Part shown: positions 10,005-18,562 of the stretch, in pieces
Position numbering within the stretch: the stretch's first letter is position 1
Layout: every line of letters begins with the position of its first letter
NCBI RefSeq assembly: GCF_003268675.1
Contig: NZ_CP029378.1
Location: 2,232,001 to 2,296,000, forward strand
Length of the DNA: 64,000 bases
Direction of reading: 5' to 3'
Source of the DNA: Streptomyces bacillaris
GTDB lineage: Bacteria; Actinomycetota; Actinomycetes; Streptomycetales; Streptomycetaceae
Made by a program: the position numbers and the translations under genes
Notes under the pieces: model-generated
What the model was told of the DNA's origin: nothing
The model's database searches: none
Seen by the model: the letters and a program-made list of their open reading frames with translations, nothing else

Positions 10005-10321
10005 CGAGGTGTGTCTCCTGCTCGCTAGTCGCGCTTTTCCGGGAGGCCGACCGGGGCGGCCTCCGTGCCCTGAACCAATTCGATTGTTTCACGCCCGGCA
10101 CGCGCCCCGCGCTTTCGGCCGGGCGGGGCGGACACGTCGGGAGCGGGTAGGAGGGATCCCGGAGGCGGAAACTCCGGCGGGCGACATAGCGGCCCGCGCA
10201 GGTATCGTCAAGAGTCAATGCAGGCCAATGCCGCATCCCTCGGGGCGCCGGGGACAGCGCGGGGAGACCCCCCGCCTCCCGGACCTCGGGTGCGGCAGCG
10301 CACAACGACGGGAGAGCACGC
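10005..10321. promoter_or_regulatory. Divergent pfkA/pta promoter region
   Basis: Non-coding stretch of 317 bases between divergent genes. It holds an 8-bp stem (GGAGGCCG at 10042-10049 and its complement at 10057-10064) in the probable pfkA leader and a small AT-rich patch at 10075-10090 containing CAATTCGATTG. GGGAG at about 10310 serves the pta GTG start. I see no clear -35/-10 pair. Confidence 0.5.
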
Positions 10322-12403
10322 GTGGCGCGGAGCGTGTACGTGACCGGGATCGACCGGGGGGACGGCCGGCAGGTCGTCGAGCTGGGAGTCATGGAGCTTC
10401 TGACGCGTCAGGTGGACCGGGTCGGGGTCTTCCGCCCGCTGGTCCACGACGGTCCCGACCGGCTCTACGAATTGCTGCGGGCGCGCTACCGGCTCTCCCA
10501 GAGCCCCGCGACGGTCTACGGCCTGGACTACCACGAGGCCTCCACCGTGCAGGCCGAGAAGGGCACCGACGAGCTGGTCTCGCTGCTGGTCGACCGGTTC
10601 CACCAGGTGGCCCGGGAGTACGAGGTGGTGCTCGTCCTCGGCAGCGACTTCGCCGCCACCCAGCTCCCGGACGAGCTGGCGCTCAACGCCCGTCTGGCCA
10701 ACGAGTTCGGCGCCTCGGTGATCGCGGTCGTCGGGGGCAAGGGCCAGACGGCGGAGTCCGTGCGCGCCGAGACCCGCAACGCCTACCGCGCCTACGCGGG
10801 CCTGGGCTGCGACGTGCTGGCGATGGTGGTGAACCGGGTCGCCCCGGAGGACCGGGCGGCGATAGCCGAGCGGCTGGCGGCCCGGCTGCCGGTGCCCGTC
10901 TCCGTGCTGCCGGACGACCCGGCGCTCTCCGCCCCGACGGTCGCCCAGGTCACCGCCGCGCTGAACGGCACGGTGCTGCTCGGGGACGACTCGGGGCTGG
11001 CGCGCGACGCGCTGGACTTCGTCTTCGGCGGGGCGATGCTGCCGAACCTGCTGAACGCGCTGACGCCCGGCTGCATGGTGGTGACGCCCGGGGACCGGGC
11101 CGACCTGGTGGTGGGGTCGCTGGCCGCGCACAGCGCCGGGACGCCGCCCATCGCGGGCGTCCTGCTGACCCTGAACGAGCGCCCCGGCGAGGAGATACTC
11201 ACGCTGGCCGCCCGGCTCGCACCGGGGACCCCGGTCGTCTCGGTGGCCGGCGGCTCCTTCCCCACCGCGGCCGAACTCTTCACCCTGGAAGGGAAGTTGA
11301 ACGCGGCGACGCCCCGTAAGGCCGAGACCGCGCTCGGCCTCTTCGAGCGCCACGTGGACACCGGCGCCCTCCTGGAGCGGATCTCGGTGGCCCGCAGCGG
11401 ACGGGTCACGCCGATGATGTTCGAGCACGAGCTGCTGGAGCAGGCCCGCTCCGACCGCAAGCGCGTGGTGCTGCCCGAGGGCACCGAGGAGCGGGTGCTG
11501 CGCGCGGCCGACGTGCTGCTGCGCCGGGACGTCTGCGACCTCACCCTGCTCGGCGATGTGGACACGATCCGCAAGAAGGCCGCCGACCTCGGCATCGACC
11601 TCGCCGAGACCCAGATCATCGACCCGCAGACCTCCGAGCTGCGCCAGGTGTTCGCGGAGCGGTATGCACAGCTCCGCGCGCACCGCGGAGTGACGGTGGA
11701 ACTCGCGTACGACGTGGTGGCGGACGTCAACTACTTCGGCACGCTGATGGTGCAGGAGGGGCTGGCCGACGGGATGGTCTCCGGCTCGGTCCACTCCACC
11801 GCAGCCACCATCCGCCCGGCCTTCGAGATCATCAAGACGAAGCCGGACGCTTCGATCGTCTCGTCGGTCTTCTTCATGTGCCTGGCCGACAAGGTCCTCG
11901 TGTACGGCGACTGCGCGGTCAACCCGGACCCGAACGCCGAGCAGCTCGCGGACATCGCGGTGCAGTCGGCGGTGACGGCGGCCCGCTTCGGCGTCGAGCC
12001 CCGGATCGCGATGCTCTCGTACTCCACCGGCACCTCCGGCTCCGGCGCCGACGTCGACAAGGTGCGCGAGGCGACCGAGCGCGTACGGGCCTCGCGGCCG
12101 GAGCTGCGGGTGGAGGGCCCGATCCAGTACGACGCGGCCGTCGAGCCGACCGTGGCGGCGACCAAGCTGCCGGACTCCGAGGTGGCCGGGCAGGCGACGG
12201 TCCTGATCTTCCCGGACCTCAACACCGGCAACAACACCTACAAGGCCGTGCAGCGCTCGGCGGGCGCGGTGGCGGTCGGCCCGGTGCTCCAGGGTCTGCG
12301 CAAGCCCGTCAACGACCTCTCCCGGGGCGCGCTCGTCCAGGACATCGTCAACACGGTGGCCATCACGGCGATCCAGGCGCAGGGCGAGGAGCGCCCCGCA
12401 TGA
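10322..12403 (+). CDS. pta: Phosphate acetyltransferase, long form
   Basis: Interconverts acetyl-CoA and acetyl-phosphate. It has 693 residues, so it is the long form with extra N-terminal domains: a P-loop-like AAA_26/BioD-like part and DRTGG domain to about residue 345, then the catalytic PTA domain from about 365 (MMFEHELLEQARSDRKRVVL, VVADVNYFGTLMVQ, SYSTGTSGSG, FPDLNTGNNTYKAVQRSA). The GTG start has GGGAG about 8 bases upstream. The stop overlaps the ackA start in ATGA, so the two form one operon for acetate overflow and reuse. The N-terminal part lacks a clean Walker A, as in other long Pta proteins. Confidence 0.96.
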   Translation: MARSVYVTGIDRGDGRQVVELGVMELLTRQVDRVGVFRPLVHDGPDRLYELLRARYRLSQSPATVYGLDYHEASTVQAEKGTDELVSLLVDRFHQVAREYEVVLVLGSDFAATQLPDELALNARLANEFGASVIAVVGGKGQTAESVRAETRNAYRAYAGLGCDVLAMVVNRVAPEDRAAIAERLAARLPVPVSVLPDDPALSAPTVAQVTAALNGTVLLGDDSGLARDALDFVFGGAMLPNLLNALTPGCMVVTPGDRADLVVGSLAAHSAGTPPIAGVLLTLNERPGEEILTLAARLAPGTPVVSVAGGSFPTAAELFTLEGKLNAATPRKAETALGLFERHVDTGALLERISVARSGRVTPMMFEHELLEQARSDRKRVVLPEGTEERVLRAADVLLRRDVCDLTLLGDVDTIRKKAADLGIDLAETQIIDPQTSELRQVFAERYAQLRAHRGVTVELAYDVVADVNYFGTLMVQEGLADGMVSGSVHSTAATIRPAFEIIKTKPDASIVSSVFFMCLADKVLVYGDCAVNPDPNAEQLADIAVQSAVTAARFGVEPRIAMLSYSTGTSGSGADVDKVREATERVRASRPELRVEGPIQYDAAVEPTVAATKLPDSEVAGQATVLIFPDLNTGNNTYKAVQRSAGAVAVGPVLQGLRKPVNDLSRGALVQDIVNTVAITAIQAQGEERPA

Positions 12404-13674
12404 CGACCCCCGCCTCCGCCCCCGATCACGAAAGCACGGCAGCCCCTGTGGAACCGCACCGCGTCCTCGTCCTCAACTCCGGCTCCTCCTCGGTGAAGTA
12501 CCAGCTCCTCGACATGCGCGACCGCTCGCGCCTCGCCTCCGGGCTGGTGGAGCGGATCGGTGAGGAGACCTCCCGCCTGGTGCACACCCCGCTGACCGGC
12601 GGCGTCGAGCCCCGGGAGCGTACGGGCCGGATGGCCGACCACGACGCGGCGCTCAAGGCGGCGGCCGAGGAGCTGACGGCCGACGGGCTCGGCCTGGACT
12701 CCCCCGAACTCGCCGCGATCGGCCACCGGGTGGTCCACGGCGGGCTACGGTTCACCGCGCCGACCGTGATCACCGACGAGGTGCTGAAGGAGATCGAGCG
12801 CCTGGTCCCGGTGGCGCCGCTGCACAACCCGGCCAACATCACCGGTATCCGTACGGCGCAGGCGCTGCGCCCGGATCTGCCGCAGGTGGCGGTCTTCGAC
12901 ACGGCGTTCCACACGACGATGCCGGAGGCGGCCGCCCGGTACGCGATCGACGTGGAGACCGCCGACGCGCACCGCATCCGCCGCTACGGCTTCCACGGCA
13001 CCTCGCACGCGTACGTCTCCCGCAAGACGGCCGAGCTGCTGGGGAAGGCGCCCGAGGACGTCAACGTCATCGTGCTGCACCTGGGCAACGGGGCCTCCGC
13101 CTCGGCGGTCGCGGGCGGGCGGTGCGTGGAGACCTCCATGGGGCTGACGCCCTTGGAAGGGCTCGTGATGGGTACGCGCTCCGGGGACATCGACCCGGCG
13201 GTCACCTTCCACCTGAAGCGGGTGGCGGGCATGTCGGCGGACGAGATCGACGTCCTGCTGAACAAGCGGAGCGGGCTGGTCGGGCTCTGCGGCGACAACG
13301 ACATGCGGGAGATCCGCCGCCGGATCGACGAGGGCGACGAGCAGGCCGCGCTCGCCTTCGACATCTACATCCACCGGCTGAAGAAGTACATCGGCGCGTA
13401 CGCGGCGGTACTCGGCCGGGTGGACGCGGTGGCGTTCACGGCGGGGGTCGGGGAGAACTCGGCCCCGGTGCGGGAGGCTGCCATCGCGGGTCTGGAGGAG
13501 TTCGGTCTCGCGGTGGACGCCGGGCTCAACGCCCAACGGTCCGGTGAGCCGCGGCTGATCTCGCCGGAGTACGCACGGGTGGCGGTCGCCGTGGTGCCGA
13601 CGGACGAGGAGCTGGAGATCGCCGACCAGGCGTTCGCGCTCGTCGCCCCGGACACCGTACAGGTCGACAACTGA
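12400..13674 (+). CDS. ackA: Acetate kinase
   Basis: Makes ATP and acetate from acetyl-phosphate, or the reverse. It has 424 residues, with about 20 extra at the N-terminus (MTTPASAPDHEST) relative to the usual 400. Motifs are VLNSGSSSVKYQLL, HRVVHGG, FDTAFHTTMP, RYGFHGTSHAYVS, HLGNGASA and TRSGDIDP, covering the phosphate-binding and catalytic Asp/Arg/His sites of the ASKHA fold. The start ATG lies inside the pta stop (ATGA). An internal GTG at VEPHRVLVL, about 16 codons in, would give a more usual length; I keep the coupled start. Confidence 0.96.
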   Translation: MTTPASAPDHESTAAPVEPHRVLVLNSGSSSVKYQLLDMRDRSRLASGLVERIGEETSRLVHTPLTGGVEPRERTGRMADHDAALKAAAEELTADGLGLDSPELAAIGHRVVHGGLRFTAPTVITDEVLKEIERLVPVAPLHNPANITGIRTAQALRPDLPQVAVFDTAFHTTMPEAAARYAIDVETADAHRIRRYGFHGTSHAYVSRKTAELLGKAPEDVNVIVLHLGNGASASAVAGGRCVETSMGLTPLEGLVMGTRSGDIDPAVTFHLKRVAGMSADEIDVLLNKRSGLVGLCGDNDMREIRRRIDEGDEQAALAFDIYIHRLKKYIGAYAAVLGRVDAVAFTAGVGENSAPVREAAIAGLEEFGLAVDAGLNAQRSGEPRLISPEYARVAVAVVPTDEELEIADQAFALVAPDTVQVDN

Positions 13675-13707
13675 GCGCCCCCGCGCCCCTTTGTATCTTC
13701 CACCAGA

Positions 13708-13741
13708 CGGAATATTCCGCAGCGAAACAAACCGATAGGAT
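13708..13741 (+). promoter_or_regulatory. pyk promoter with palindrome
   Basis: A 12-bp perfect palindrome CGGAATATTCCG lies at 13708-13719, where a -35 element would be expected, and a TAGGAT -10 box at 13736-13741. The pyk ATG follows 7 bases later, so the message is probably leaderless. The palindrome placement suggests a repressor or activator site. Confidence 0.55.
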
Positions 13742-13748
13742 CCGCCTC

Positions 13749-15176
13749 ATGCGCCGTTCCAAAATCGTCTGTACCCTCGGTCCCGCCGTCGACTCCCATG
13801 AGCAGCTCGTCGCTCTGATCGAGGCCGGCATGAGCGTGGCCCGTTTCAACTTCAGCCACGGCTCCCACGAGGAACACCAGGGCCGTTACGACCGTGTCCG
13901 CAAGGCGGCCGCCGAGACCGGCCGCGCGGTGGGCGTGCTCGCCGACCTCCAGGGCCCCAAGATCCGGCTGGCGAAGTTCGCCGAGGGCCCGGTCGAGCTG
14001 GTCCGCGGGGACGAGTTCACCATCACCTCCGAGGACGTCCCCGGCGACAAGTCGATCTGCGGCACCACCTACAAGGGGCTGCCCGGCGATGTCGTCAAGG
14101 GCGACCCGATCCTGATCAACGACGGCAACGTCGAGCTGAAGGTCGTCGCGGTCGAGGGCCCCCGGGTGAAGACCATCGTCATCGAGGGCGGGGTCATCTC
14201 CGACCACAAGGGCATCAACCTGCCCGGCGCGGCGGTCAACGTCCCGGCCCTCTCCGAGAAGGACGTCGAGGACCTGCGCTTCGCCCTGCGGATGGGCTGC
14301 GACCTGGTCGCCCTCTCCTTCGTCCGGGACGCGAACGACGTCAAGGACGTGCACAAGGTGATGGACGAGGAGGGCCGCCGGGTCCCCGTCATCGCCAAGG
14401 TGGAGAAGCCGCAGGCGGTCGAGCACATGGAGGGCGTCGTCATGGCGTTCGACGGTGTGATGGTGGCCCGTGGCGACCTGGCGGTGGAGTACCCGCTGGA
14501 GAAGGTCCCGATGGTGCAGAAGCGCCTCATCGAGCTGTGCCGCCGCAACGCCAAGCCGGTGATCGTAGCGACCCAGATGATGGAGTCGATGATCACCAAC
14601 TCGCGGCCCACCCGCGCCGAGGCGTCCGACGTCGCCAACGCGATCCTGGACGGCGCGGACGCGGTCATGCTCTCGGCCGAGTCGTCCGTGGGCGCGTACC
14701 CGATCGAGACGGTCAAGACGATGTCGAAGATCGTCGTCGCCGCCGAGGAGGAGCTGCTCTCCAAGGGCCTCCAGCCGCTGGTCCAGGGCAAGAAGCCCCG
14801 TACGCAGGGCGGTTCGGTGGCCCGTGCCGCCTGCGAGATCGCGGACTTCCTCAACGGCAAGGCCCTGGTCGCCTTCACCCAGTCCGGCGACACCGCCCGC
14901 CGCCTCTCCCGCTACCGGGTGGCCCAGCCGATCCTGGCCTTCACCACGGACGAGAACACCCGCAACCAGCTCGCCCTGAGCTGGGGCGTCGAGTCGTACG
15001 TCGTCCCGCACGTGGACAACACCGACGCGATGGTCGACCTGGTCGACGCGGAGCTGCTGAAGCTGAACCGCTACAACACCGGCGACACGATGGTCATCAC
15101 CGCCGGCTCGCCTCCCGGCATCCCCGGCACCACGAACATGGTCCGGGTCCACCACCTGGGCGGCGGCGAGGGCTAG
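13749..15176 (+). CDS. pyk: Pyruvate kinase
   Basis: Last step of glycolysis, phosphoenolpyruvate to pyruvate with ATP formation. It has 475 residues, the full length. Motifs are SKIVCTLGPAVDS, ADLQGPKIR, VIAKVEKPQAVEHMEG around the catalytic lysine, MVARGDLAVE, and the signature VIVATQMMESMI followed by SRPTRAEASDVANAILDGAD. It has a probable leaderless start (TAGGAT 7 bases upstream) and its own promoter, although ackA ends only 74 bases before it. Streptomyces usually carry two pyruvate kinases; this is the one next to pta-ackA. Confidence 0.97.
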   Translation: MRRSKIVCTLGPAVDSHEQLVALIEAGMSVARFNFSHGSHEEHQGRYDRVRKAAAETGRAVGVLADLQGPKIRLAKFAEGPVELVRGDEFTITSEDVPGDKSICGTTYKGLPGDVVKGDPILINDGNVELKVVAVEGPRVKTIVIEGGVISDHKGINLPGAAVNVPALSEKDVEDLRFALRMGCDLVALSFVRDANDVKDVHKVMDEEGRRVPVIAKVEKPQAVEHMEGVVMAFDGVMVARGDLAVEYPLEKVPMVQKRLIELCRRNAKPVIVATQMMESMITNSRPTRAEASDVANAILDGADAVMLSAESSVGAYPIETVKTMSKIVVAAEEELLSKGLQPLVQGKKPRTQGGSVARAACEIADFLNGKALVAFTQSGDTARRLSRYRVAQPILAFTTDENTRNQLALSWGVESYVVPHVDNTDAMVDLVDAELLKLNRYNTGDTMVITAGSPPGIPGTTNMVRVHHLGGGEG

Positions 15177-15200
15177 TTCCCCGCCCTCTGTTCCGTACGA

Positions 15201-15238
15201 CCGTGGGCCGTATCCCTGGTGAGGGGTACGGCCCACGG
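15201..15238 (+). terminator. Terminator after pyk
   Basis: 16-bp stem (CCGTGGGCCGTATCCC at 15201-15216 with GGGGTACGGCCCACGG at 15223-15238, one G-T pair) and a 6-base loop, 24 bases after the pyk stop. It also stands 41 bases beyond the end of the convergent gene, so it may work for both. Confidence 0.85.
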
Positions 15239-15279
15239 CTCTGTGCGGCTCCCGGACGGGATCGGGGGTGGTGGTGGCG

Positions 15280-16626
15280 CTAACTTCGGCCCGGTTCCAG
15301 GTAGTTCTCCAGGCCCGGGACCGTGAGCGAGCCGCCGAACTGGCCGGCCTGGACCACCTTGACCTTGGTGAAGAAGGCGAAGGGGACGTTCAGCGGGGGC
15401 GGGGTCTGCGGGTTGAAGGTGATCGGGATGAGGCCGAAGAGGTTGCCCTTCAGCTCCTCCGTGTACATCGTCACCGTGCCGTTGCGGATGGTCGACGTGG
15501 AGCCGGGGCGCGACTTCACGTGGCCCGTGGTGCCCGCCGGGCCGACGGTGAGCTGGTGGAGGTCCTTGATGTCGATGGAGCCGGCGGTGAACTTCAGCAC
15601 CTTCTTGATGGAACCGTCCGCCTTCTTCACCTCGACGATGCCCTTGTAGTCCAGGCCGTTGAGGGTGAGCAGCGTGGACTCCAGGACCCATGGGTCGGCC
15701 GGGAGCAGCGGGATGCCGGGCTCCAGGGACGCGGCGGCGAGCGCCTCCGGGTCGGGTACGGGGCAGGGGAAGCGGGGCTTGGCGCCGTCCGGGATGTCCT
15801 CGTCCTTCCTGGGGTCGAGTCCCTTGGCGTCCTCGGGCAGTTCCTCGACGCTCCGGCCCGCCTTCTCGGCCGCCTCGCGGATGGCGTCGGCGGTCTCTCC
15901 GGCCGCGTCCTTGGCCGGGGGCTTGTCAGGAGTCTTCTCCGGGGTCTTCCCGTCGCTCTTCGGCTTGTCCGCCGGCTTCGGGGACTCCGCCGTGGGGCTC
16001 GGGGAGGGGCTCGCGGGCGGAGCGGGCTCCTCCTCGAGCTTCTCCTCCGCCTTGTCCTTGTTCGGGTTGAACAGGTCCCTGAGGGCGTCGCCCAGGCCCA
16101 GCGGGTCGAGCGGGTTCTTCGACTTGGTGGGCGTCGGGGTGGGGCTCGGCTCCTCGGCGGGCTTCTGCGCGTCGGGCTTCTGTGCCGTGTCGGGCTTCTG
16201 CTCGTCCGGCTTCCCGGCGGCCGGGTCCTCGGTGGCCGGGGCGGTCCGGGTGGGCTCCGGGGTGGCGCCGTCGTCCTGGCCCGGCTTCCCGCCCCCGTCA
16301 GGCCCGTCCGTGGGCGTCGCCGACGGGGTCGGGGAGGCGGAGGGGCTGGGGGACTCGGAGGCCTCCGGCTCGTCGGACCGGGTGACGCAGGGGCCCGGGG
16401 CGAAGGGGATGTCGGGGTTGCCGTCGGCCATGGCGAGCTTGGGCGTGAGGCCCATGCCCACGAAGACGGCGGTCGGCATCGCGGCGAGCGCGAGCGCCTT
16501 CTTGCCGTTCGGCATGTGCAACTTGGTCAGCAGCGACTTCTTGGGAGCCGCGTGACGGGGCCCTCGGCGGACCGGGAGGCCATCGTCCGCGTACGCCTTC
16601 GACTGCTGTTGCTCGTCACCCCGCAC
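15280..16626 (-). CDS. Exported Pro/Ser/Lys-rich protein, third gene of DUF6230 operon
   Basis: Function not recognised. 448 residues from the GTG at 16626, which I chose because GGAGGG lies about 7 bases upstream and the overlap with the previous gene is then only 11 bases; an ATG at 16668 has no ribosome-binding site. Order: charged N-terminus, hydrophobic export segment (KALALAAMPTAVFVGMGL), a long Ser/Pro then Lys/Pro/Asp-rich linker (about 90-270), and a C-terminal folded part of about 150 residues (TLLTLNGLDYKGIVEVKK onward). The C-terminal part reads as beta-rich and resembles the style of the DUF6230 protein two genes upstream. Likely cell-wall-spanning or secreted. Confidence 0.7.
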   Translation of the reverse strand: MRGDEQQQSKAYADDGLPVRRGPRHAAPKKSLLTKLHMPNGKKALALAAMPTAVFVGMGLTPKLAMADGNPDIPFAPGPCVTRSDEPEASESPSPSASPTPSATPTDGPDGGGKPGQDDGATPEPTRTAPATEDPAAGKPDEQKPDTAQKPDAQKPAEEPSPTPTPTKSKNPLDPLGLGDALRDLFNPNKDKAEEKLEEEPAPPASPSPSPTAESPKPADKPKSDGKTPEKTPDKPPAKDAAGETADAIREAAEKAGRSVEELPEDAKGLDPRKDEDIPDGAKPRFPCPVPDPEALAAASLEPGIPLLPADPWVLESTLLTLNGLDYKGIVEVKKADGSIKKVLKFTAGSIDIKDLHQLTVGPAGTTGHVKSRPGSTSTIRNGTVTMYTEELKGNLFGLIPITFNPQTPPPLNVPFAFFTKVKVVQAGQFGGSLTVPGLENYLEPGRS

Positions 16627-17188
16627 GGTGTGTCCCTCCGTCGTGGCCTGAGGCCGCGTCGTGGTCACCCACCTGCTGCTGCGGAACGGTCGCGCCGTGC
16701 AGGACGGACTCGGCCGGCATGTTCTCCGGGTGCCGCTCAGCCGTCGGGAGAGGGTCGGAGGCGTCCTGCGGGGTCTCCTCGTCGGCCTTCGGCTCGCCCG
16801 GCGCCCAGGAAACGGACAGGGCTCCGCCGACGAGCGCGAAAAGGAATCCGATCAGGAAGCCGCCGATGTTGGCGACGGGCAGGGAGATCAGCGCGAGAAG
16901 GATCGCCGCGACACCCGCGAAGACCCGGACGATGCTGTGGAACCACATCGTCAGGCCCAGCGTGATCAACAGGACGCCGATGATGAGGGATCCGGCGCCG
17001 GCGGTGGTGGACATCGCCAGCGTCATATTGCCGAGCTGGAGATCGGCGTACGGGAAGTAGGCGATGGGCATACCGCCCAGCATGGTGAACAGACCCGCCC
17101 AGAACGGCCGGTTACCCCGCCAGGTGCGGAATCCCCGCCGGTAGGCGGTGAGGTTGTGCTCGTTCTGCCCTGTGGACTCGGGGCTCAT
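16616..17188 (-). CDS. DUF6114 integral membrane protein
   Basis: Membrane protein of 190 residues with four hydrophobic helices: FWAGLFTMLGGMPIAYFPY, MSTTAGAGSLIIGVLLITLGL, SIVRVFAGVAAILLALISLPV and IGGFLIGFLFALVGGALSV. It ends in a charged cytoplasmic-type tail. No catalytic motif is visible. Start at MSPESTGQNEHN. It lies 89 bases after the DUF6230 gene with a hairpin in between, and overlaps the start of the Pro-rich protein. The pairing of DUF6230 and DUF6114 is common in Streptomyces, which suggests a shared envelope role, but the role is not known. Confidence 0.78.
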   Translation of the reverse strand: MSPESTGQNEHNLTAYRRGFRTWRGNRPFWAGLFTMLGGMPIAYFPYADLQLGNMTLAMSTTAGAGSLIIGVLLITLGLTMWFHSIVRVFAGVAAILLALISLPVANIGGFLIGFLFALVGGALSVSWAPGEPKADEETPQDASDPLPTAERHPENMPAESVLHGATVPQQQVGDHDAASGHDGGTHRAG

Positions 17189-17232
17189 GGAAAACAGCTC
17201 CCTGGAACCGGTACTGCCGTGAGAGGAGGAGA

Positions 17233-17268
17233 GGGTGGCCGGACCCGCCGGGGCTCGTCCGGCCACCC
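17233..17268 (-). terminator. Intercistronic hairpin between DUF6230 and DUF6114 genes
   Basis: 11-bp perfect stem, GGGTGGCCGGA at 17233-17243 with its complement at 17258-17268, loop of 14 bases. It sits just after the DUF6230 stop on the minus strand. It is either an attenuator or an mRNA-stabilising hairpin that raises the first gene over the next two. Confidence 0.65.
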
Positions 17269-17277
17269 GGGCGGGTG

Positions 17278-17931
17278 CTAGAAGCACTCCTTCTTGTCGC
17301 CCGTGTGCAGCCTCAGCTTCAGGTCGCTGAGCTTGAAGGTGCCGGCCGTGGTCGCCCACGCCGTCTGCTCCACGTCCGTCAGGACGGCCTCGTCGGCGCG
17401 CTGCGCGAAGCCCTCCTTCTTCGCCTGCGTTCCGGGCTGAATGCCTATGCTCTCCGGGTCGCCTTCCTTCTTCAGCGAGCCGGCCGCGACACCGATGTCG
17501 ATGTTCTTGAACTCGGCGTCCGCGTCGAGCTGCGAGACGTCCAGGTAGAGGTTGGTGGCCACGACCGGCCGCTTGGGCTTCGTCCCGGCCGTCAGCTCAA
17601 GGCTGACGTTGCCGAGGACGGGCACCTTCGGCGTGACCACCGACTGGCACATGTTGGTGATCTCTGCATAGCTGAAGCCCGACACCGCGACCGCGTGCGT
17701 CGCGTCCTTGCCCTCAAGGTCCTTGCCGACAGCGACGCTGCCGTACTGGACGAAGTTCCTGCCCTCCAGCCGGTCAGTGCTGACCTTGAACTCCTGGCCG
17801 GACACGCTGAAGGACGCGGCCAGGGCGCCCTGGGCAAGGCCGACACCGACCGCCGCCGTCGCGACGACGCTCGGCACCATGACCAGAGCGAAACGCTTCC
17901 ATCTCGTCCCACCGCGAACCTGGGAACTCAT
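17278..17931 (-). CDS. DUF6230 exported protein
   Basis: Secreted protein of 217 residues. N-terminal signal: basic RWKRFALVMVPS, hydrophobic VVATAAVGVGLAQGALA, then mature ASFSVSGQEFKVS. The mature part is mostly beta, with only two cysteines (in NMCQS and the C-terminal KKECF). Homologues are sometimes labelled cholesterol esterase, but I see no Ser hydrolase GxSxG motif and do not support that label. First gene of a three-gene operon with DUF6114 and a Pro-rich protein. The 631-base upstream gap carries two palindromes with TTACT/AGTAA arms, probably its control region. Confidence 0.78.
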   Translation of the reverse strand: MSSQVRGGTRWKRFALVMVPSVVATAAVGVGLAQGALAASFSVSGQEFKVSTDRLEGRNFVQYGSVAVGKDLEGKDATHAVAVSGFSYAEITNMCQSVVTPKVPVLGNVSLELTAGTKPKRPVVATNLYLDVSQLDADAEFKNIDIGVAAGSLKKEGDPESIGIQPGTQAKKEGFAQRADEAVLTDVEQTAWATTAGTFKLSDLKLRLHTGDKKECF

Positions 17932-18285
17932 AACTTGCTCCTTCTTCTCGGACGTACATCTCCGGTCGGGTGCGAGACCCGTCCTGGGATGGGAGAAGTG
18001 CTACGTCCTCGGGAAGGAGAGCGCCCGCGGACGGAGACGTGCACCGCATCCGCCGCACCGGCGTTCACCCCCGAGCGACAACCACCGGCCGCACGGTGTG
18101 CGCGGCCGGTCGGACAGGCCCCGCCTGTCGGCGGGAACCCCCCTGTCCACGGCCGGCGCCACTGCCGCCGGCCCACTCGGTGGGGACCCAAAAGACCCTC
18201 CCGCACCGGCTGGGGACCGGACCGGAGGTATGGGACCGAGCGTGGCCGATCGTGGTGCATTCGGGGCCGCCGCACAAGGGGGGTC

Positions 18286-18301
18286 GTTACTTGTCAGTAA
18301 C
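18286..18301. promoter_or_regulatory. Inverted repeat GTTACT-tgtc-AGTAAC
   Basis: 16-base inverted repeat with perfect 6-bp arms, about 355 bases upstream of the DUF6230 start. A second site with the same arm sequence lies 115 bases further away. It looks like a dimeric regulator site; the regulator is unknown. Confidence 0.55.
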
Positions 18302-18416
18302 GGCCCGATAACCGAGCCGCGACCGGGCGACACATCGCGGCCACACAGGGTGGAACGAAAGGGACATCCAAATGACTGGAAACTCCCTGGAACCGGGACA
18401 GAGCCGCCACCTTGAC

Positions 18417-18429
18417 TTACTCCGAGTAA
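18417..18429. promoter_or_regulatory. Inverted repeat TTACTC-c-GAGTAA
   Basis: 13-base perfect inverted repeat preceded by TTGAC at 18412-18416. Shares TTACT/AGTAA arms with the 18286-18301 site. Either the two form a pair of operators or one serves an unseen promoter. Confidence 0.5.
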
Positions 18430-18562
18430 CAGCACGTTGCTTTGTTAAGATTTGGCAAAGCGACGGCAACTCTTGGCGTCCGGACGTCAAAACGGCCGCA
18501 ATACCCGAAGGGCATCACGGCCGTCTTGTCACATCGGAACAATGGGGAGAATCAGCTCCCGG

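Larger units (their letters stand above)
17932..18562. promoter_or_regulatory. Long upstream region of DUF6230 operon
   Basis: 631 bases without a convincing gene. It contains two inverted repeats with TTACT/AGTAA arms (listed separately), a patch lower in GC at about 18360-18480, and no consensus promoter I can place with certainty. Part of it also lies downstream of the thioredoxin-TPR gene. Confidence 0.6.

Noticed and set aside
17278..17931. Cholesterol esterase function for the DUF6230 protein
   Set aside because: No GxSxG or other hydrolase motif; the label is inherited annotation.
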